Assembly: GCA_023150475.1 (NCBI GenBank)
Contig: JAKLKU010000018.1
Coordinates: forward strand, 62,001-126,000
Length of the DNA: 64,000 nt
Reading direction: 5' to 3'
DNA from: Planctomycetota bacterium
Lineage (GTDB): Bacteria; Planctomycetota; UBA1135; GCA-002686595
Below are positions 31,618 through 48,315 of the stretch, one piece after another; position 1 is the first letter of the stretch; each line of letters opens with the position of its first letter. The notes under the pieces are model-generated. The model was not told the origin of the DNA. It worked only from the letters and a program-made list of their open reading frames with translations, and did no database searches. The translations under genes and the position numbers were made by a program.

Positions 31618-32316
31618 ATGGTCAAGCACAGCAAGCGCTACGTCGCGGCGGCCGCCAAGGTCGATCGCAGCAAGGTCTACGAGCCGGGCGAGGCAATCGC
31701 GCTCTTGAAGAGCCTGCCCGCCGCCAAGTTCGACGAAACGGTCGAAGTCGCGGTCAACCTCGGCATCGATCCGAAGAAGTCCGACCAACTCGTCCGCGGC
31801 GCCGTGTCGCTGCCGAAGGGGTTGGGCAAGACCGTGCGTGTCGTGGTCTTCGCGGAAGGCGACAAGGCGTCGGCGGCGAGCGCCGCGGGCGCGGACGTCG
31901 TCGGCTCCGGCGACCTCGCCGAGAAGATCCTCGGCGGGTGGATGGACTTCGACATCGTGATCGCGAGCCCCGACATGATGAAGCACGTCGGCAAGCTCGG
32001 TAAGGTCCTCGGTCCGCAGGGCAAGATGCCGTCGCCGAAGTCCGGCACGGTGACGCCCGACGTCGGCAACGCCGTGCGCGAGTTCAAGGCCGGCAAGGTC
32101 GAGTTCCGCACCGACGCCGGCGGCAACGTCCACGCGCCGGTCGGCAAGCGCTCGTTCAACGCGTCCGACCTCGAAGCCAACCTGCGCGCGTTCCTCGATC
32201 ACCTTTCCGGCCTGCGTCCCGCGTCGGTGAAGGGTGTGTTCCTGAAGAAGATCTCCGTGTCGACGACGATGGGTCCCGGCGCGCAGATCGCGTACTCGAA
32301 GCCCGTCCAGGCCTGA
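31618..32316 (+). CDS. rplA: 50S ribosomal protein L1
   Basis: 232 aa, L1 stalk protein near the E site; in many bacteria it represses its own rplK-rplA mRNA. Motifs: FDETVEVAVNLGIDPKKSDQ, RGAVSLPKGLGKTVRV, GKLGKVLGPQGKMPSPKSGT. Normal length. ATG at 31618, 29 bp after rplK. I did not find an obvious L1-binding mimic in the leader. Confidence 0.97.
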   Translation: MVKHSKRYVAAAAKVDRSKVYEPGEAIALLKSLPAAKFDETVEVAVNLGIDPKKSDQLVRGAVSLPKGLGKTVRVVVFAEGDKASAASAAGADVVGSGDLAEKILGGWMDFDIVIASPDMMKHVGKLGKVLGPQGKMPSPKSGTVTPDVGNAVREFKAGKVEFRTDAGGNVHAPVGKRSFNASDLEANLRAFLDHLSGLRPASVKGVFLKKISVSTTMGPGAQIAYSKPVQA

Positions 32317-32339
32317 GAACCACCGCCGGAGACCGAACC

Positions 32340-32879
32340 ATGCCGAACCTGGTCAACCGACTCCTCCAGCAGGAGTACAAGAACGCCCTCGGCTCGGCCC
32401 GCGGGATGGTGATCCTCACCGTCTCGGGCCAGACGATGGAGCAGAACGAGACGTTCCGCGATCAACTCGCCGAGAAGGGCGTCCGCGTGCGCGTCGTGCG
32501 CAACTCGCTCGCTCGCCGAGTGCTCGCCGAGCGCGGCTTCGAAGTCGGCGCCGACGTCTTCGCCGGCACGGTCGCCGTGTGCTACGGCGAGGCCGAAGCG
32601 GCGATCCACGCGGCGAAGGTCCTGAGCAAGGCCGACGCGAAGAAGATCGGCAAGCTCGTCGTGCGCGGCGGCGTGCTCGAGGATCAATTCCTCGACGCGA
32701 AGAACACGCTCGCGCTCGCCGACGTGCCCGACAAGAACACGTTGCGCGCGAAACTGGTCGGCTGCATCCAAGGCCCCGGCCGCTCGCTCGTCAGCCTGCT
32801 CGCGGCGAACCAAGGTGGTCTCGTCCGACTGCTGCAAGCCAAGAACGACAAACAAGGCGCTGCCGCACCGCAGGCCTAG
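32340..32879 (+). CDS. rplJ: 50S ribosomal protein L10
   Basis: 179 aa. Anchors the L7/L12 dimers on the stalk. N-terminal domain carries FRDQLAEKGVRVRVVRNSLA; the C-terminal helix that binds L7/L12 dimers ends in LLAANQGGLVRLLQAKNDKQ. Starts 23 bp after rplA, so there is no room for a long L10 leader of the E. coli kind. Confidence 0.96.
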   Translation: MPNLVNRLLQQEYKNALGSARGMVILTVSGQTMEQNETFRDQLAEKGVRVRVVRNSLARRVLAERGFEVGADVFAGTVAVCYGEAEAAIHAAKVLSKADAKKIGKLVVRGGVLEDQFLDAKNTLALADVPDKNTLRAKLVGCIQGPGRSLVSLLAANQGGLVRLLQAKNDKQGAAAPQA

Positions 32880-32966
32880 TCCCGATCCGCTGCGGTGGGC
32901 GGTCCGCCGTGGCTACGAAACACTCACGAGTCCAAAGTCCGTAGCATCTTCTCCCAGGAGAATCTC

Positions 32967-33371
32967 ATGTCGGAAGTGGTTGAACTGGAGCCGAAGCTCC
33001 AAGCGATCGTCAAGGAATTGGATGGCCTCAGCCTGCTCGAAGCTTCGAAGCTGGTGAAGCACCTCGAAGGCCACTGGGGCGTCAGCGCGGCGGCTCCGGT
33101 CGCCGTCGCGGCGGCTCCGGCGGCGGGCGGCGGCGCGGCCGCGGCTCCTGCCGAGGAGAAGACTTCGTTCACGGTCATCCTGGAGAACGGCGGCGCGAAC
33201 AAGATCGCCGTGATCAAGGAAGTGCGTGCGATCACCGGCCTCGGCTTGAAGGAAGCCAAGGACCTGGTCGAAGGCGCGCCGAAGCCCGTCAAGGAAGGCG
33301 CTTCGAAGGAAGAAGCCGAAGCGATGAAGAAGCAGCTCGAAGGCGCGGGCGCCAAGGTCAAGCTCGACTGA
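32967..33371 (+). CDS. rplL: 50S ribosomal protein L7/L12
   Basis: 134 aa from the ATG at 32967 (CAGGAG at 32955-32960). N-terminal dimerisation domain ([20 protein letters not shown]), Ala/Gly-rich hinge (about 43-66) and C-terminal factor-binding domain ([40 protein letters not shown]). Recruits translational GTPases. The extra upstream codons of the frame, inside the gap after rplJ, are rejected. Confidence 0.97.
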   Translation: MSEVVELEPKLQAIVKELDGLSLLEASKLVKHLEGHWGVSAAAPVAVAAAPAAGGGAAAAPAEEKTSFTVILENGGANKIAVIKEVRAITGLGLKEAKDLVEGAPKPVKEGASKEEAEAMKKQLEGAGAKVKLD

Positions 33372-33411
33372 GCGCCTCGCTTCGACTGCAATCGAAACAC
33401 GGCCCTGGACG

Positions 33412-33507
33412 CGGGACTTCGGTTCCGTGTCCCGGGCTCCGTCCGTCGACGCACGACTCGCGTCGGTCGCCGCGCACGTTTGCGCGCGGCGTCGCCGTGG
33501 CGCGCAA
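33412..33507 (+). promoter_or_regulatory. Stem-loops in the rplL-rpoB gap
   Basis: CGGGAC/GTCCCG (33412-33434) is followed by a longer stem, TTGCGCGC (33480-33487) with GCGCGCAA (33500-33507), enclosing an inner GGC/GCC pair. A small UUCG hairpin (GAGC-TTCG-GCTC, 33513-33524) lies next to it. In E. coli the same gap has an attenuator and an RNase III site; equivalent roles here are inference. The gap is 280 bp and shows no gene. Confidence 0.5.
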
Positions 33508-33651
33508 GGGCTGAGCTTCGGCTCCGCTCGGCGCGCTCCCGCATCCGCTCTCTTTTCGGCCTAGTCCTCGTACCCGGTCCGTAGGCGTTGGGATCCAAGA
33601 CGAAGCGATCCAACGACATCCTCCGCCCGGGCCAACGATGAGTGACCGCCC

Positions 33652-37371
<3,720 letters not shown>

Positions 37372-37417
37372 GCGTCGACCCCTCCTTCAAGGCCCCGTTC
37401 AAGCCAAGGTTCGAACC

Positions 37418-41812
<4,395 letters not shown>

Positions 41813-42129
41813 TCGAAGTCGCGCCCGCCGACTGCCGTGTGTCGCCGTGGTGCCGCGCCTAGAAGGTGCGGCGCCCCGGCGGGCGTGGTAGCTGCCGGCG
41901 AGCGCGCTGCCGCACGGGCCCGCGCTCGGCGCGGTTTCGGAGACCTCGCCCGACTGGGCCGACCGGTCCGGCCGGTCCGGCCTGACCCTCGGGCCGAACG
42001 GTCCGATGCGGCCGGCGCAGTCGGCGGAGTCTCCCTCCTGCAGAAGCTTGACCGCGCAGTGTCGCCCCCTAGAATGCTCGCCCCCTGCGAGTCCGGCGAG
42101 TCGCTCGCCGCCCCAGTCGAAGAGAACCC
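41813..42129. other. Region between rpoC and rpsL
   Basis: No gene. Two adjacent copies of CCGGTCCGG (41963-41971 and 41972-41980), each nearly self-complementary, lie about 70 bp upstream of the str promoter -35 box and could be a protein-binding site. The promoter is at 42048-42075. No clear terminator for rpoC is visible, so readthrough is possible. Confidence 0.55.
42048..42075 (+). promoter_or_regulatory. Putative str operon promoter
   Basis: TTGACC (42048-42053), a 16-bp spacer and TAGAAT (42070-42075), 54 bp before the rpsL ATG. One of the best consensus matches in the window. Confidence 0.65.
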
Positions 42130-42504
<375 letters not shown>

Positions 42505-42555
42505 TCCCTCCCGCACGCCGCGCCCGAGCCACCCGCACAACCCCTTTCCTCAACG

Positions 42556-43032
42556 ATGCCGCGCAACTACAAGTCGACCGCGCCGCTGGTCAAGCCGGAC
42601 CCGAAGTTCTCGTCGCTGCTCGCGTCGAAGATCATCAACAAGCTGATGTGGAGCGGTAAGAAGTCGACCGCCCAAGCGATCTTCTACGAAGCGCTGGATC
42701 GCGCTCACAAGAAGCTCCCCGACGTGCAAGACCCGCAGGAGATCTTCAACCGCGCGATCGACAACATCCGTCCGTCGGTCGAAGTGCGTTCGAAGCGCGT
42801 CGGCGGCGCCAACTACCAAGTGCCGCGCGAAGTGCGTCGCAACCGCCAACAGTCGCTCGCGATCCGCTGGCTGATCGACAACGCGCGCAAGAAAAAGGGC
42901 AAGCCGATGGCGATCCGTCTGTCGGAGGAATTCGTCGACGCGTTCAACGGCACCGGCGCCTCCGTCCAGTGGAAGGAACAGGTCCACAAGATGGCGGAAG
43001 CGAACAAGGCCTACGCGCACTACGCGCGCTGA
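42556..43032 (+). CDS. rpsG: 30S ribosomal protein S7
   Basis: 158 aa. Primary binder of the 16S 3' domain in the subunit head; contacts E-site tRNA. Motifs: LVKPDPKFSSLLASKIINKL, PSVEVRSKRVGGANYQVP, and a C-terminal MAEANKAYAHYAR. ATG at 42556, 51 bp after rpsL. Confidence 0.97.
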   Translation: MPRNYKSTAPLVKPDPKFSSLLASKIINKLMWSGKKSTAQAIFYEALDRAHKKLPDVQDPQEIFNRAIDNIRPSVEVRSKRVGGANYQVPREVRRNRQQSLAIRWLIDNARKKKGKPMAIRLSEEFVDAFNGTGASVQWKEQVHKMAEANKAYAHYAR

Positions 43033-43061
43033 GCCGTTCGCCGATCGAACACGAAGCACCC

Positions 43062-43084
43062 CGGGGCCGCCACGCGCGGCCCCG
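43062..43084 (+). terminator. Stem-loop after rpsG
   Basis: CGGGGCCGC (43062-43070) pairs with GCGGCCCCG (43076-43084) around CACGC; AGCATTT follows. A weak intrinsic terminator or attenuator that would lower expression of the downstream Tsr3-like and EF-G genes. Confidence 0.5.
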
Positions 43085-43105
43085 AGCATTTCGGGACGAC
43101 CCGCG

Positions 43106-43564
43106 ATGGACCTCGACATCTTGATCGTGCGCGACCCTCGCGAGTCGGCGCAGAAGTGCTCGCTCGTGCCGCTCGAGGGTTTTCCGGGCATCAGGGTCGT
43201 GCGTTATCGCCGCGGGCTCGACCTCGAAGTCGGCACGCGCGTCTTGCTCGATCCGGAAGGGGAGGAAATCGGGCCCGCGGATCGCGGGCTCGGCCTGCTC
43301 GTGCTCGACAGCTCGTGGCGTCACTTGCCGGCGCTGCGTCGCGTCGTGCGCGGCGATCTGCGTCCGCGCCGGCTGCCGCCTCTCGCGACGGCGTATCCGC
43401 GCAAGAGCAAGGTGTTCTCCGATCCCGAGCGCGGACTCGCGTCGATCGAAGCGTTGTACGCAGCGATCGCTTTGCTCGACCGCCCAAGGCCCGAGCTGCT
43501 TACGCACTATCGCTGGGCGAGCGAGTTCCTCGAGCGCAACGCGAACGCGCTGCCGCGTCCGTGA
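43106..43564 (+). CDS. Tsr3-like (DUF367-type) RNA aminocarboxypropyltransferase candidate
   Basis: 152 aa. The N-terminus (about 1-60) resembles the small RNA-binding part of Tsr3. The core LLVLDSSWRHLPALRRVV matches the LDCSW-type motif, RPRRLPPLATAYPRKSKVFS matches the R-LP-L-AANP segment that holds S-adenosylmethionine, and LTHYRWASEFLERNANAL matches the C-terminal KWG-FL-LN motif. In archaea and eukaryotes Tsr3 transfers an aminocarboxypropyl group to a helix-31 nucleotide of small-subunit rRNA. The gene lies between rpsG and the EF-G gene, which supports a ribosomal job. Assignment is from remembered motifs; the target is inference. A DTW-domain enzyme acting on tRNA is the alternative. 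Confidence 0.65.
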   Translation: MDLDILIVRDPRESAQKCSLVPLEGFPGIRVVRYRRGLDLEVGTRVLLDPEGEEIGPADRGLGLLVLDSSWRHLPALRRVVRGDLRPRRLPPLATAYPRKSKVFSDPERGLASIEALYAAIALLDRPRPELLTHYRWASEFLERNANALPRP

Positions 43565-43603
43565 TCGCGTGGACGCGCGGCGTGGCTTGCTAAGCTCCGC
43601 CGA

Positions 43604-45661
43604 ATGGACATCGGCCGTTTGCGCAACCTCGGCGTCGTCGCGCACATCGACGCCGGCAAGACGACCGTTTCGGAGCGCATCCTCTACTTCTGCGGCGTCG
43701 AGCACCGCATCGGCGAAGTCGACGACGGCACCGCCGTCATGGATTGGATGCCGGAAGAGCGCGAGCGCGGCATCAGCATCACGGCCGCGGCGACCACCGT
43801 CGCGTGGCGCGAGCATGCGCTCAACCTGATCGACACGCCGGGCCACGTCGATTTCACGATCGAAGTCGAGCGTTCGTTGCGCGTGCTCGACGGCGCCGTG
43901 CTCGTGATCGACGCCGTCGCCGGCGTGCAAGCGCAGTCGGAGACCGTCTGGCGCCAGATGCGCCGCCACCACGTGCCCGCGATCGCTTTCGTGAACAAGT
44001 GCGATCGCGCGGGCGCCGACTTCATGATGGCGCTCGAGAGCTTGCGCCGGCGGCTCGGCGCGCACCCGGTCGCGCTGCAGTATCCGATCTATCGCGAGCA
44101 GAAGCTGGTCGGCGTCGTCGACGTCCTGCGCCGGCGCGCGATCGAGTTCGACGAGGATCCCTCGATCGCTCCGAAGGAACGCGAAGTCCCGGCCGAGCTC
44201 GCGGACGAGATCGGCGTCCTGCGTTCGGACCTCTTCGACGCGCTCGCCGACGGCGACGAGGAGATCCTCGGCGCGGTGCTCGAGTCGCGCGACGTGCCGC
44301 TCGAACGGGCTCGCGCCGCGCTGCGCCGCGCGACGATCGAAGCGCGGATCCTGCCGGTGCTCGCCGGAGCGGCGTTCAAGAACGTCGGCATCCAGCCGCT
44401 GCTCGACGCGATCGTCGACTACCTGCCTTCACCGCTCGACGTGCCACCGATCGGCGGCAAACACCCCGAGAGCGGCGCCAGCGAGACGCGTGCGCCGGAC
44501 GTCAAGGCACGCACCGCGGCGCTCGCGTTCAAGCTGCACGCCGAAGCGCACGGCGACATGACGTTCGTGCGCATCTACTCCGGCGTGTTGATGCCGGGTG
44601 AGCAGCTCTTGAACCCGCGCACGAAGAAGCTCGAACGCATCGCCCGCGTCCTGCGGCTGCACGCGGATCACCGCACGCAGGTCGAGACCGCGGGTCCCGG
44701 CGACATCGTCGGTGTGCAAGGGCTCAAGTTCACGACCACCGGCGACACGCTGTGCGATCCGGGCGCGCCGATCGTGCTCGAACGCCTGGTCTACCCCGAG
44801 CCGGTGATCACGATGGTGCTCGAGCCCGCGTCGACCGCGGAACGCGCGAAACTCGGCGCGGCGCTGAAGCACCTCGCGCACGAGGACCCGAGCTTCCATC
44901 AACGCGAGGACGAAGCGACCGGCCAGTGGATCGTGTCGGGGATGGGGGAGCTGCACCTCGAAGTGATGCTCCACCGGCTCGCGTCGGAGTTCCGCGTCGA
45001 AGCGCGCATGGGCAAGCCCCGGGTCGCCTATCGCGAGGCCGTGCGCACTCGCGGTTTCGGCCAGGGCCGGGTCGAGCGCGTGCTCGGCGGCCGCGAGGTC
45101 TTCGGCGCCGTCGACGTGGCGCTCGAGCCCGCGGACGACCTCGAAACCACCGTCGACGTCGTCTTCGAAGCCGACTGCAAGGTCCCGTCCGCCTGGCGCG
45201 CGGCGGTCAAGGAGTCGATCGTGCTCGCCGCGCACGCCGGACCGCGTTTCGGGTTCCCGTTGGTGCAGGCGCGAGTGCGGCTCTCGGGCGGCGAGTCCCG
45301 ACCGAAGACCGACTCCGAAGTCGGTTTCCTCCAAGCAGCGAACCTCGCGCTCAAGGCGGCGCTCGAGAGCGCCGCGGTCGACCTGCTCGAACCCGTGATG
45401 TCGTTCGAGATCCACGTTCCCTCGGAGTTCTCGAGCGGCGTGCTCGCCGACCTCAACTCGCGCCACGCCGAAGTGTCGTCCGTCCAAGCGGTCGGCAACG
45501 ACCGCGTCTTGATCGGCCGCGTGCCGCTCTACGCGATGTTCGGGTACTCGACCGTGGTGCGGTCGCTCTCCCAGGGACGCGCAGGGCATTCGCTGCAGCC
45601 GGCGGGCTTCGCGAAGGTGCCCGACGCGGAACTCGCGGCTCGCGGCCTGGTGTGGACGTGA
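43604..45661 (+). CDS. fusA: Elongation factor G-type translational GTPase
   Basis: 685 aa. Catalyses translocation (or, with RRF, recycling) as a GTPase. G1 AHIDAGKTT near 14-22, switch I MPEERERGISITAAATTVAW, G3 DTPGH, G4 NKCD. Domains II-V are complete (GTGQ-like DEATGQWIVSGMGELHLEV; SLSQGRAGHSLQPAGF). The GDDGTAVMDWMPEERERG-type region and short length point to one of the divergent EF-G forms. Planctomycetes and spirochaetes are known to use their own EF-G pair, so it may not be a classical FusA. TAAGCT lies 7 bases before the ATG. Confidence 0.88.
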   Translation: MDIGRLRNLGVVAHIDAGKTTVSERILYFCGVEHRIGEVDDGTAVMDWMPEERERGISITAAATTVAWREHALNLIDTPGHVDFTIEVERSLRVLDGAVLVIDAVAGVQAQSETVWRQMRRHHVPAIAFVNKCDRAGADFMMALESLRRRLGAHPVALQYPIYREQKLVGVVDVLRRRAIEFDEDPSIAPKEREVPAELADEIGVLRSDLFDALADGDEEILGAVLESRDVPLERARAALRRATIEARILPVLAGAAFKNVGIQPLLDAIVDYLPSPLDVPPIGGKHPESGASETRAPDVKARTAALAFKLHAEAHGDMTFVRIYSGVLMPGEQLLNPRTKKLERIARVLRLHADHRTQVETAGPGDIVGVQGLKFTTTGDTLCDPGAPIVLERLVYPEPVITMVLEPASTAERAKLGAALKHLAHEDPSFHQREDEATGQWIVSGMGELHLEVMLHRLASEFRVEARMGKPRVAYREAVRTRGFGQGRVERVLGGREVFGAVDVALEPADDLETTVDVVFEADCKVPSAWRAAVKESIVLAAHAGPRFGFPLVQARVRLSGGESRPKTDSEVGFLQAANLALKAALESAAVDLLEPVMSFEIHVPSEFSSGVLADLNSRHAEVSSVQAVGNDRVLIGRVPLYAMFGYSTVVRSLSQGRAGHSLQPAGFAKVPDAELAARGLVWT

Positions 45662-45946
45662 TCCGCCGGCGCTTTCCGCGGCGTGGATCGGGAAAGTCGC
45701 CTGGAGCGTTGACGACCTAGGGGGTCGTGGTTACTGTGCTCGCCCTTTGCCTTTCGGGGGCGAACGTTTCGACCAGGGCCGGCGTCCAGCCGAAGCCCTC
45801 AGAGATGCGGTTTGCGCTCGGAAGGCTGAGGTCTGTCGCCAGCCGACCGCACGACCGCGACCCCCGCAGCGCACCACGAACCACCGTCGAACACCGCCAA
45901 ACGCGCACGCGAGCACACCGCGTTGCGCCCCAGCGAGACCGCACGC
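45662..45946. other. Upstream region of the S10 operon
   Basis: 285 bp without a gene. Holds the putative promoter (45709-45737) and a leader of about 200 bases before rpsJ, which would suit leader-based control by L4, but I could not assign an L4-binding structure by eye. Confidence 0.5.
45709..45737 (+). promoter_or_regulatory. Putative S10 operon promoter with dyad in the spacer
   Basis: TTGACG (45709-45714), a 17-bp spacer and TACTGT (45732-45737). Within it ACGACC (45712-45717) and GGTCGT (45723-45728) form an inverted repeat around TAGGG, overlapping the -35 box. Confidence 0.5.
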
Positions 45947-46252
45947 ATGAAGGGCAAGATCCAAATCCGCATGGAGGCCTACGACCACGAGGCGCTCGAT
46001 CAGTCGAGCCTCGACATCGTCGAAACGGCCAAGCGCACCGGCGCGCGCGTCGCAGGCCCGATCCCGCTGCCGACGCGGATCGAGCGCTACACCGTCCTGC
46101 GCTCGCCCTTCATCGACAAGAAGTCGCGCGAACAGTTCGAGATCAGGACGCACAAGCGCCTGATCTACATCTCGGAGCCCACCAGCCAAACGGTGGACGC
46201 TCTGTCGAGCCTCAACATGCCGGCGGGGGTGGATATCCGCATCAAGGCCTGA
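45947..46252 (+). CDS. rpsJ: 30S ribosomal protein S10
   Basis: 101 aa from ATG 45947. Also acts as NusE with NusB and NusG in antitermination. [20 protein letters not shown] and [17 protein letters not shown] are the conserved loop and core. Upstream in-frame codons are not used. An unusual gap of 329 bp separates it from rplC. Confidence 0.97.
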   Translation: MKGKIQIRMEAYDHEALDQSSLDIVETAKRTGARVAGPIPLPTRIERYTVLRSPFIDKKSREQFEIRTHKRLIYISEPTSQTVDALSSLNMPAGVDIRIKA

Positions 46253-46581
46253 CCGTCCACGACGGTCTCGAGCGCGGCGCGCGCCGCCGCATCGACAGGC
46301 CAGACGCGGGGACCTTCTCCCCGGACGCAGCGACGCGTTCGCTGCTTCCGCGCCCGGTACCTCCGCGACGCTCTCGCTCAGGTTGCGTCGCAGAGCTTCG
46401 TTCTCTCCCAAACTCGTTTCTTCACACGCCGCGTGGCCAGGCAGTCAAGCGCGCGTCGCCGTGGGCTCGTCCCGCGCACCGACACGCACTTCTGGTCGAA
46501 CCGGCATCGTTCGTCGGCGCTCGTCGCCGACCTCACGCGCCGGCGCGAGCCGGTCGCACACCACGGAGGTTCTCAGGACTC
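46253..46581. other. Long rpsJ-rplC spacer with tandem hairpins
   Basis: No gene. CGGGGA/TCCCCG (46307-46323, loop CCTTC) and GCAGCGA/TCGCTGC (46327-46345, loop CGCGT) stand side by side. A short CCGGC-GCGA-GCCGG hairpin with a GNRA loop is at 46540-46553, just before the GGAGGT of rplC. The layout is compatible with post-transcriptional control of rplC and downstream genes. Confidence 0.5.
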
Positions 46582-47286
46582 ATGACTCTGATCCTAGGAC
46601 GCAAGCAAGGCATGACTCAGGTCTACTCGGACGACGGCACCCTCACGGGTGTGACCGTCGTTTCCGCGGGTCCCTGCGTCGTCACCCAGATCCGCACGAA
46701 GGACAAGGACGGCTACGACGCCGTCCAACTCGGTTACGAGGACGTGCCCGACAAGCGCGTCTCGAAGCCCGAGCTCGGTCAGTACAAGAAGATCGGCGTC
46801 GCGCCGAAGCGCTTCCTCCGCGAGGAGCGCCTGCGCGAAGCGGCGAAGTGCGCCGTCGGCGACACGGTGACCGCTGCGGTCTTCCAAGTGGGCGACATGG
46901 TCGACGTCGTCGGCACGACCAAGGGCCGCGGCTTCGCCGGCACGATCAAGCGCCACGGCTTCAACCGCGGTCCCGAAACGCACGGTTGCATGAACGTGCG
47001 TCAGCCGGGTTCGATCGCGAGCCGCCGCATCGGCAAGTTGCCGAAGGGCAAGCGCATGGCCGGTCACTACGGCGTCGAGCGCTGCACTTCGAAAAACCTG
47101 CGCGTCGTGCGCGTCGACACCGAGCGCAACCTGCTCTTCGTCGCTGGTTCCGTCCCCGGCCCGGCGTTCGGCTTCGTCCAGGTCCAGACGGCGCGCACCG
47201 CGCGCAAGAAGGGCGCCGCGACGAAGCTCTCGAAGCTCGAGGCCAAGAAGGCCGACGGCAAGGCCGCCGAGGCCAAGAAGAAGTGA
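46582..47286 (+). CDS. rplC: 50S ribosomal protein L3
   Basis: 234 aa from ATG 46582 (GGAGGT at 46565-46570, AGGA at 46575-46578). Binds near the peptidyl transferase centre. MTLILGRKQGMTQVYSDDG, TKGRGFAGTIKRHGF and PGSIASRRIGKLPKGKRMAG are canonical. A Lys/Ala-rich tail of about 25 residues extends the usual C-terminus. The long upstream opening of the frame is not coding. Confidence 0.97.
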   Translation: MTLILGRKQGMTQVYSDDGTLTGVTVVSAGPCVVTQIRTKDKDGYDAVQLGYEDVPDKRVSKPELGQYKKIGVAPKRFLREERLREAAKCAVGDTVTAAVFQVGDMVDVVGTTKGRGFAGTIKRHGFNRGPETHGCMNVRQPGSIASRRIGKLPKGKRMAGHYGVERCTSKNLRVVRVDTERNLLFVAGSVPGPAFGFVQVQTARTARKKGAATKLSKLEAKKADGKAAEAKKK

Positions 47287-47306
47287 GTCGCTAGGAGCAA
47301 CACACG

Positions 47307-47969
47307 ATGAAGGTCAAGGTCTACTCCGGCGGCAAGCTGTCCGAGGGCGAGTTCGACGCGAGCTCGTTCGGCGACAAGGTGCTCTTCAAGACGTTGAAGA
47401 GTTCGGTGGTTGCCTACCAGGCGAACCAACGCCAAGGCACGGTCAAGACGAAGGGCCGTTCCGAGGTCCACGGCTCGGGCAAGAAGCCCTGGGCGCAGAA
47501 GCACACCGGCCAAGCGCGCGCGGGCGACAAGAAGTCGCCGCTGTGGCGCAAGGGCGGCACGATCTTCGGACCGTTGCCGCGCGACTACCGCCAGGATCTG
47601 CCGATCCGCGAGCGGCGCGTGGCGTTGCGCTCCGCGCTCGCCGGCAAGTTCAAGGACGGCGAAGTGATCGTGTCCGATTTCTCCGGCTTCACGGCGCCGT
47701 CCGCGAAGGCCGCGCGCAAGTTGCTCGCCGATGCGGGCGCGAAGCGCGCGCTCGTCGTGCTCTCGGAGCCGCGCGAGAACGTGTGGAAGTCGTTCCGCAA
47801 CTTCCCGGGCGTTTCGGTGCGCACGGCGAAGGATCTGTGCGCGTTCGACGTGGTCGCCGGCGGCACCGTGTTCGCCGAGAAGGCCGCTCTCGCGCTGGTC
47901 GCCGAGCGTGTCGGTCCGGCCAAGACCTCGGGCAAGGCCGCCGCGAACGCCGCCAAGGTCGGTTGCTGA
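47307..47969 (+). CDS. rplD: 50S ribosomal protein L4
   Basis: 220 aa. Lines the exit tunnel; in several bacteria represses the S10 operon. The tunnel loop region TKGRSEVHGSGKKPWAQKHT and the following RAGDKKSPLWRKGGTIFGP are conserved. ATG start with AGGAG upstream; C-terminus carries a short Ala-rich extension. Confidence 0.97.
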   Translation: MKVKVYSGGKLSEGEFDASSFGDKVLFKTLKSSVVAYQANQRQGTVKTKGRSEVHGSGKKPWAQKHTGQARAGDKKSPLWRKGGTIFGPLPRDYRQDLPIRERRVALRSALAGKFKDGEVIVSDFSGFTAPSAKAARKLLADAGAKRALVVLSEPRENVWKSFRNFPGVSVRTAKDLCAFDVVAGGTVFAEKAALALVAERVGPAKTSGKAAANAAKVGC

Positions 47970-48009
47970 TCAGGAGTCCCCGGAGTCCCGGACCCAATAG
48001 AGCCACGCG

Positions 48010-48300
48010 ATGTCGACCCTCGATCGTCAGTACCACATCCTGCAGAAGCCGGTGATCACGGAGAAAGCCTCCGACGACACGGCGAAGCGCAACGCCTATC
48101 ACTTCCGCGTTCCGGTCGATGCCAACAAGATCGAGATCCGGCGCGCGGTCGAGAAGCTCTTCAACGTCAAAGTGCTCTCGGTCAACACGTTGACCGTGCA
48201 CGGCAAGGCCCGTCGTCGTGGCTGGATCGCCGGTTCGACGAAGACTTGGAAGCGCGCGATGGTGACGCTCGCCGAAGGCAACACCATCGACATCCTCTAG
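48010..48300 (+). CDS. rplW: 50S ribosomal protein L23
   Basis: 96 aa. Docking site for trigger factor and SRP at the tunnel exit. ILQKPVITEKASDDTAKRNA, FRVPVDANKIEIRRAVEKLF and KVLSVNTLTVHGKARR match the family. ATG 48010. Confidence 0.96.
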   Translation: MSTLDRQYHILQKPVITEKASDDTAKRNAYHFRVPVDANKIEIRRAVEKLFNVKVLSVNTLTVHGKARRRGWIAGSTKTWKRAMVTLAEGNTIDIL

Positions 48301-48315
48301 GAGACTCGAAGCACC

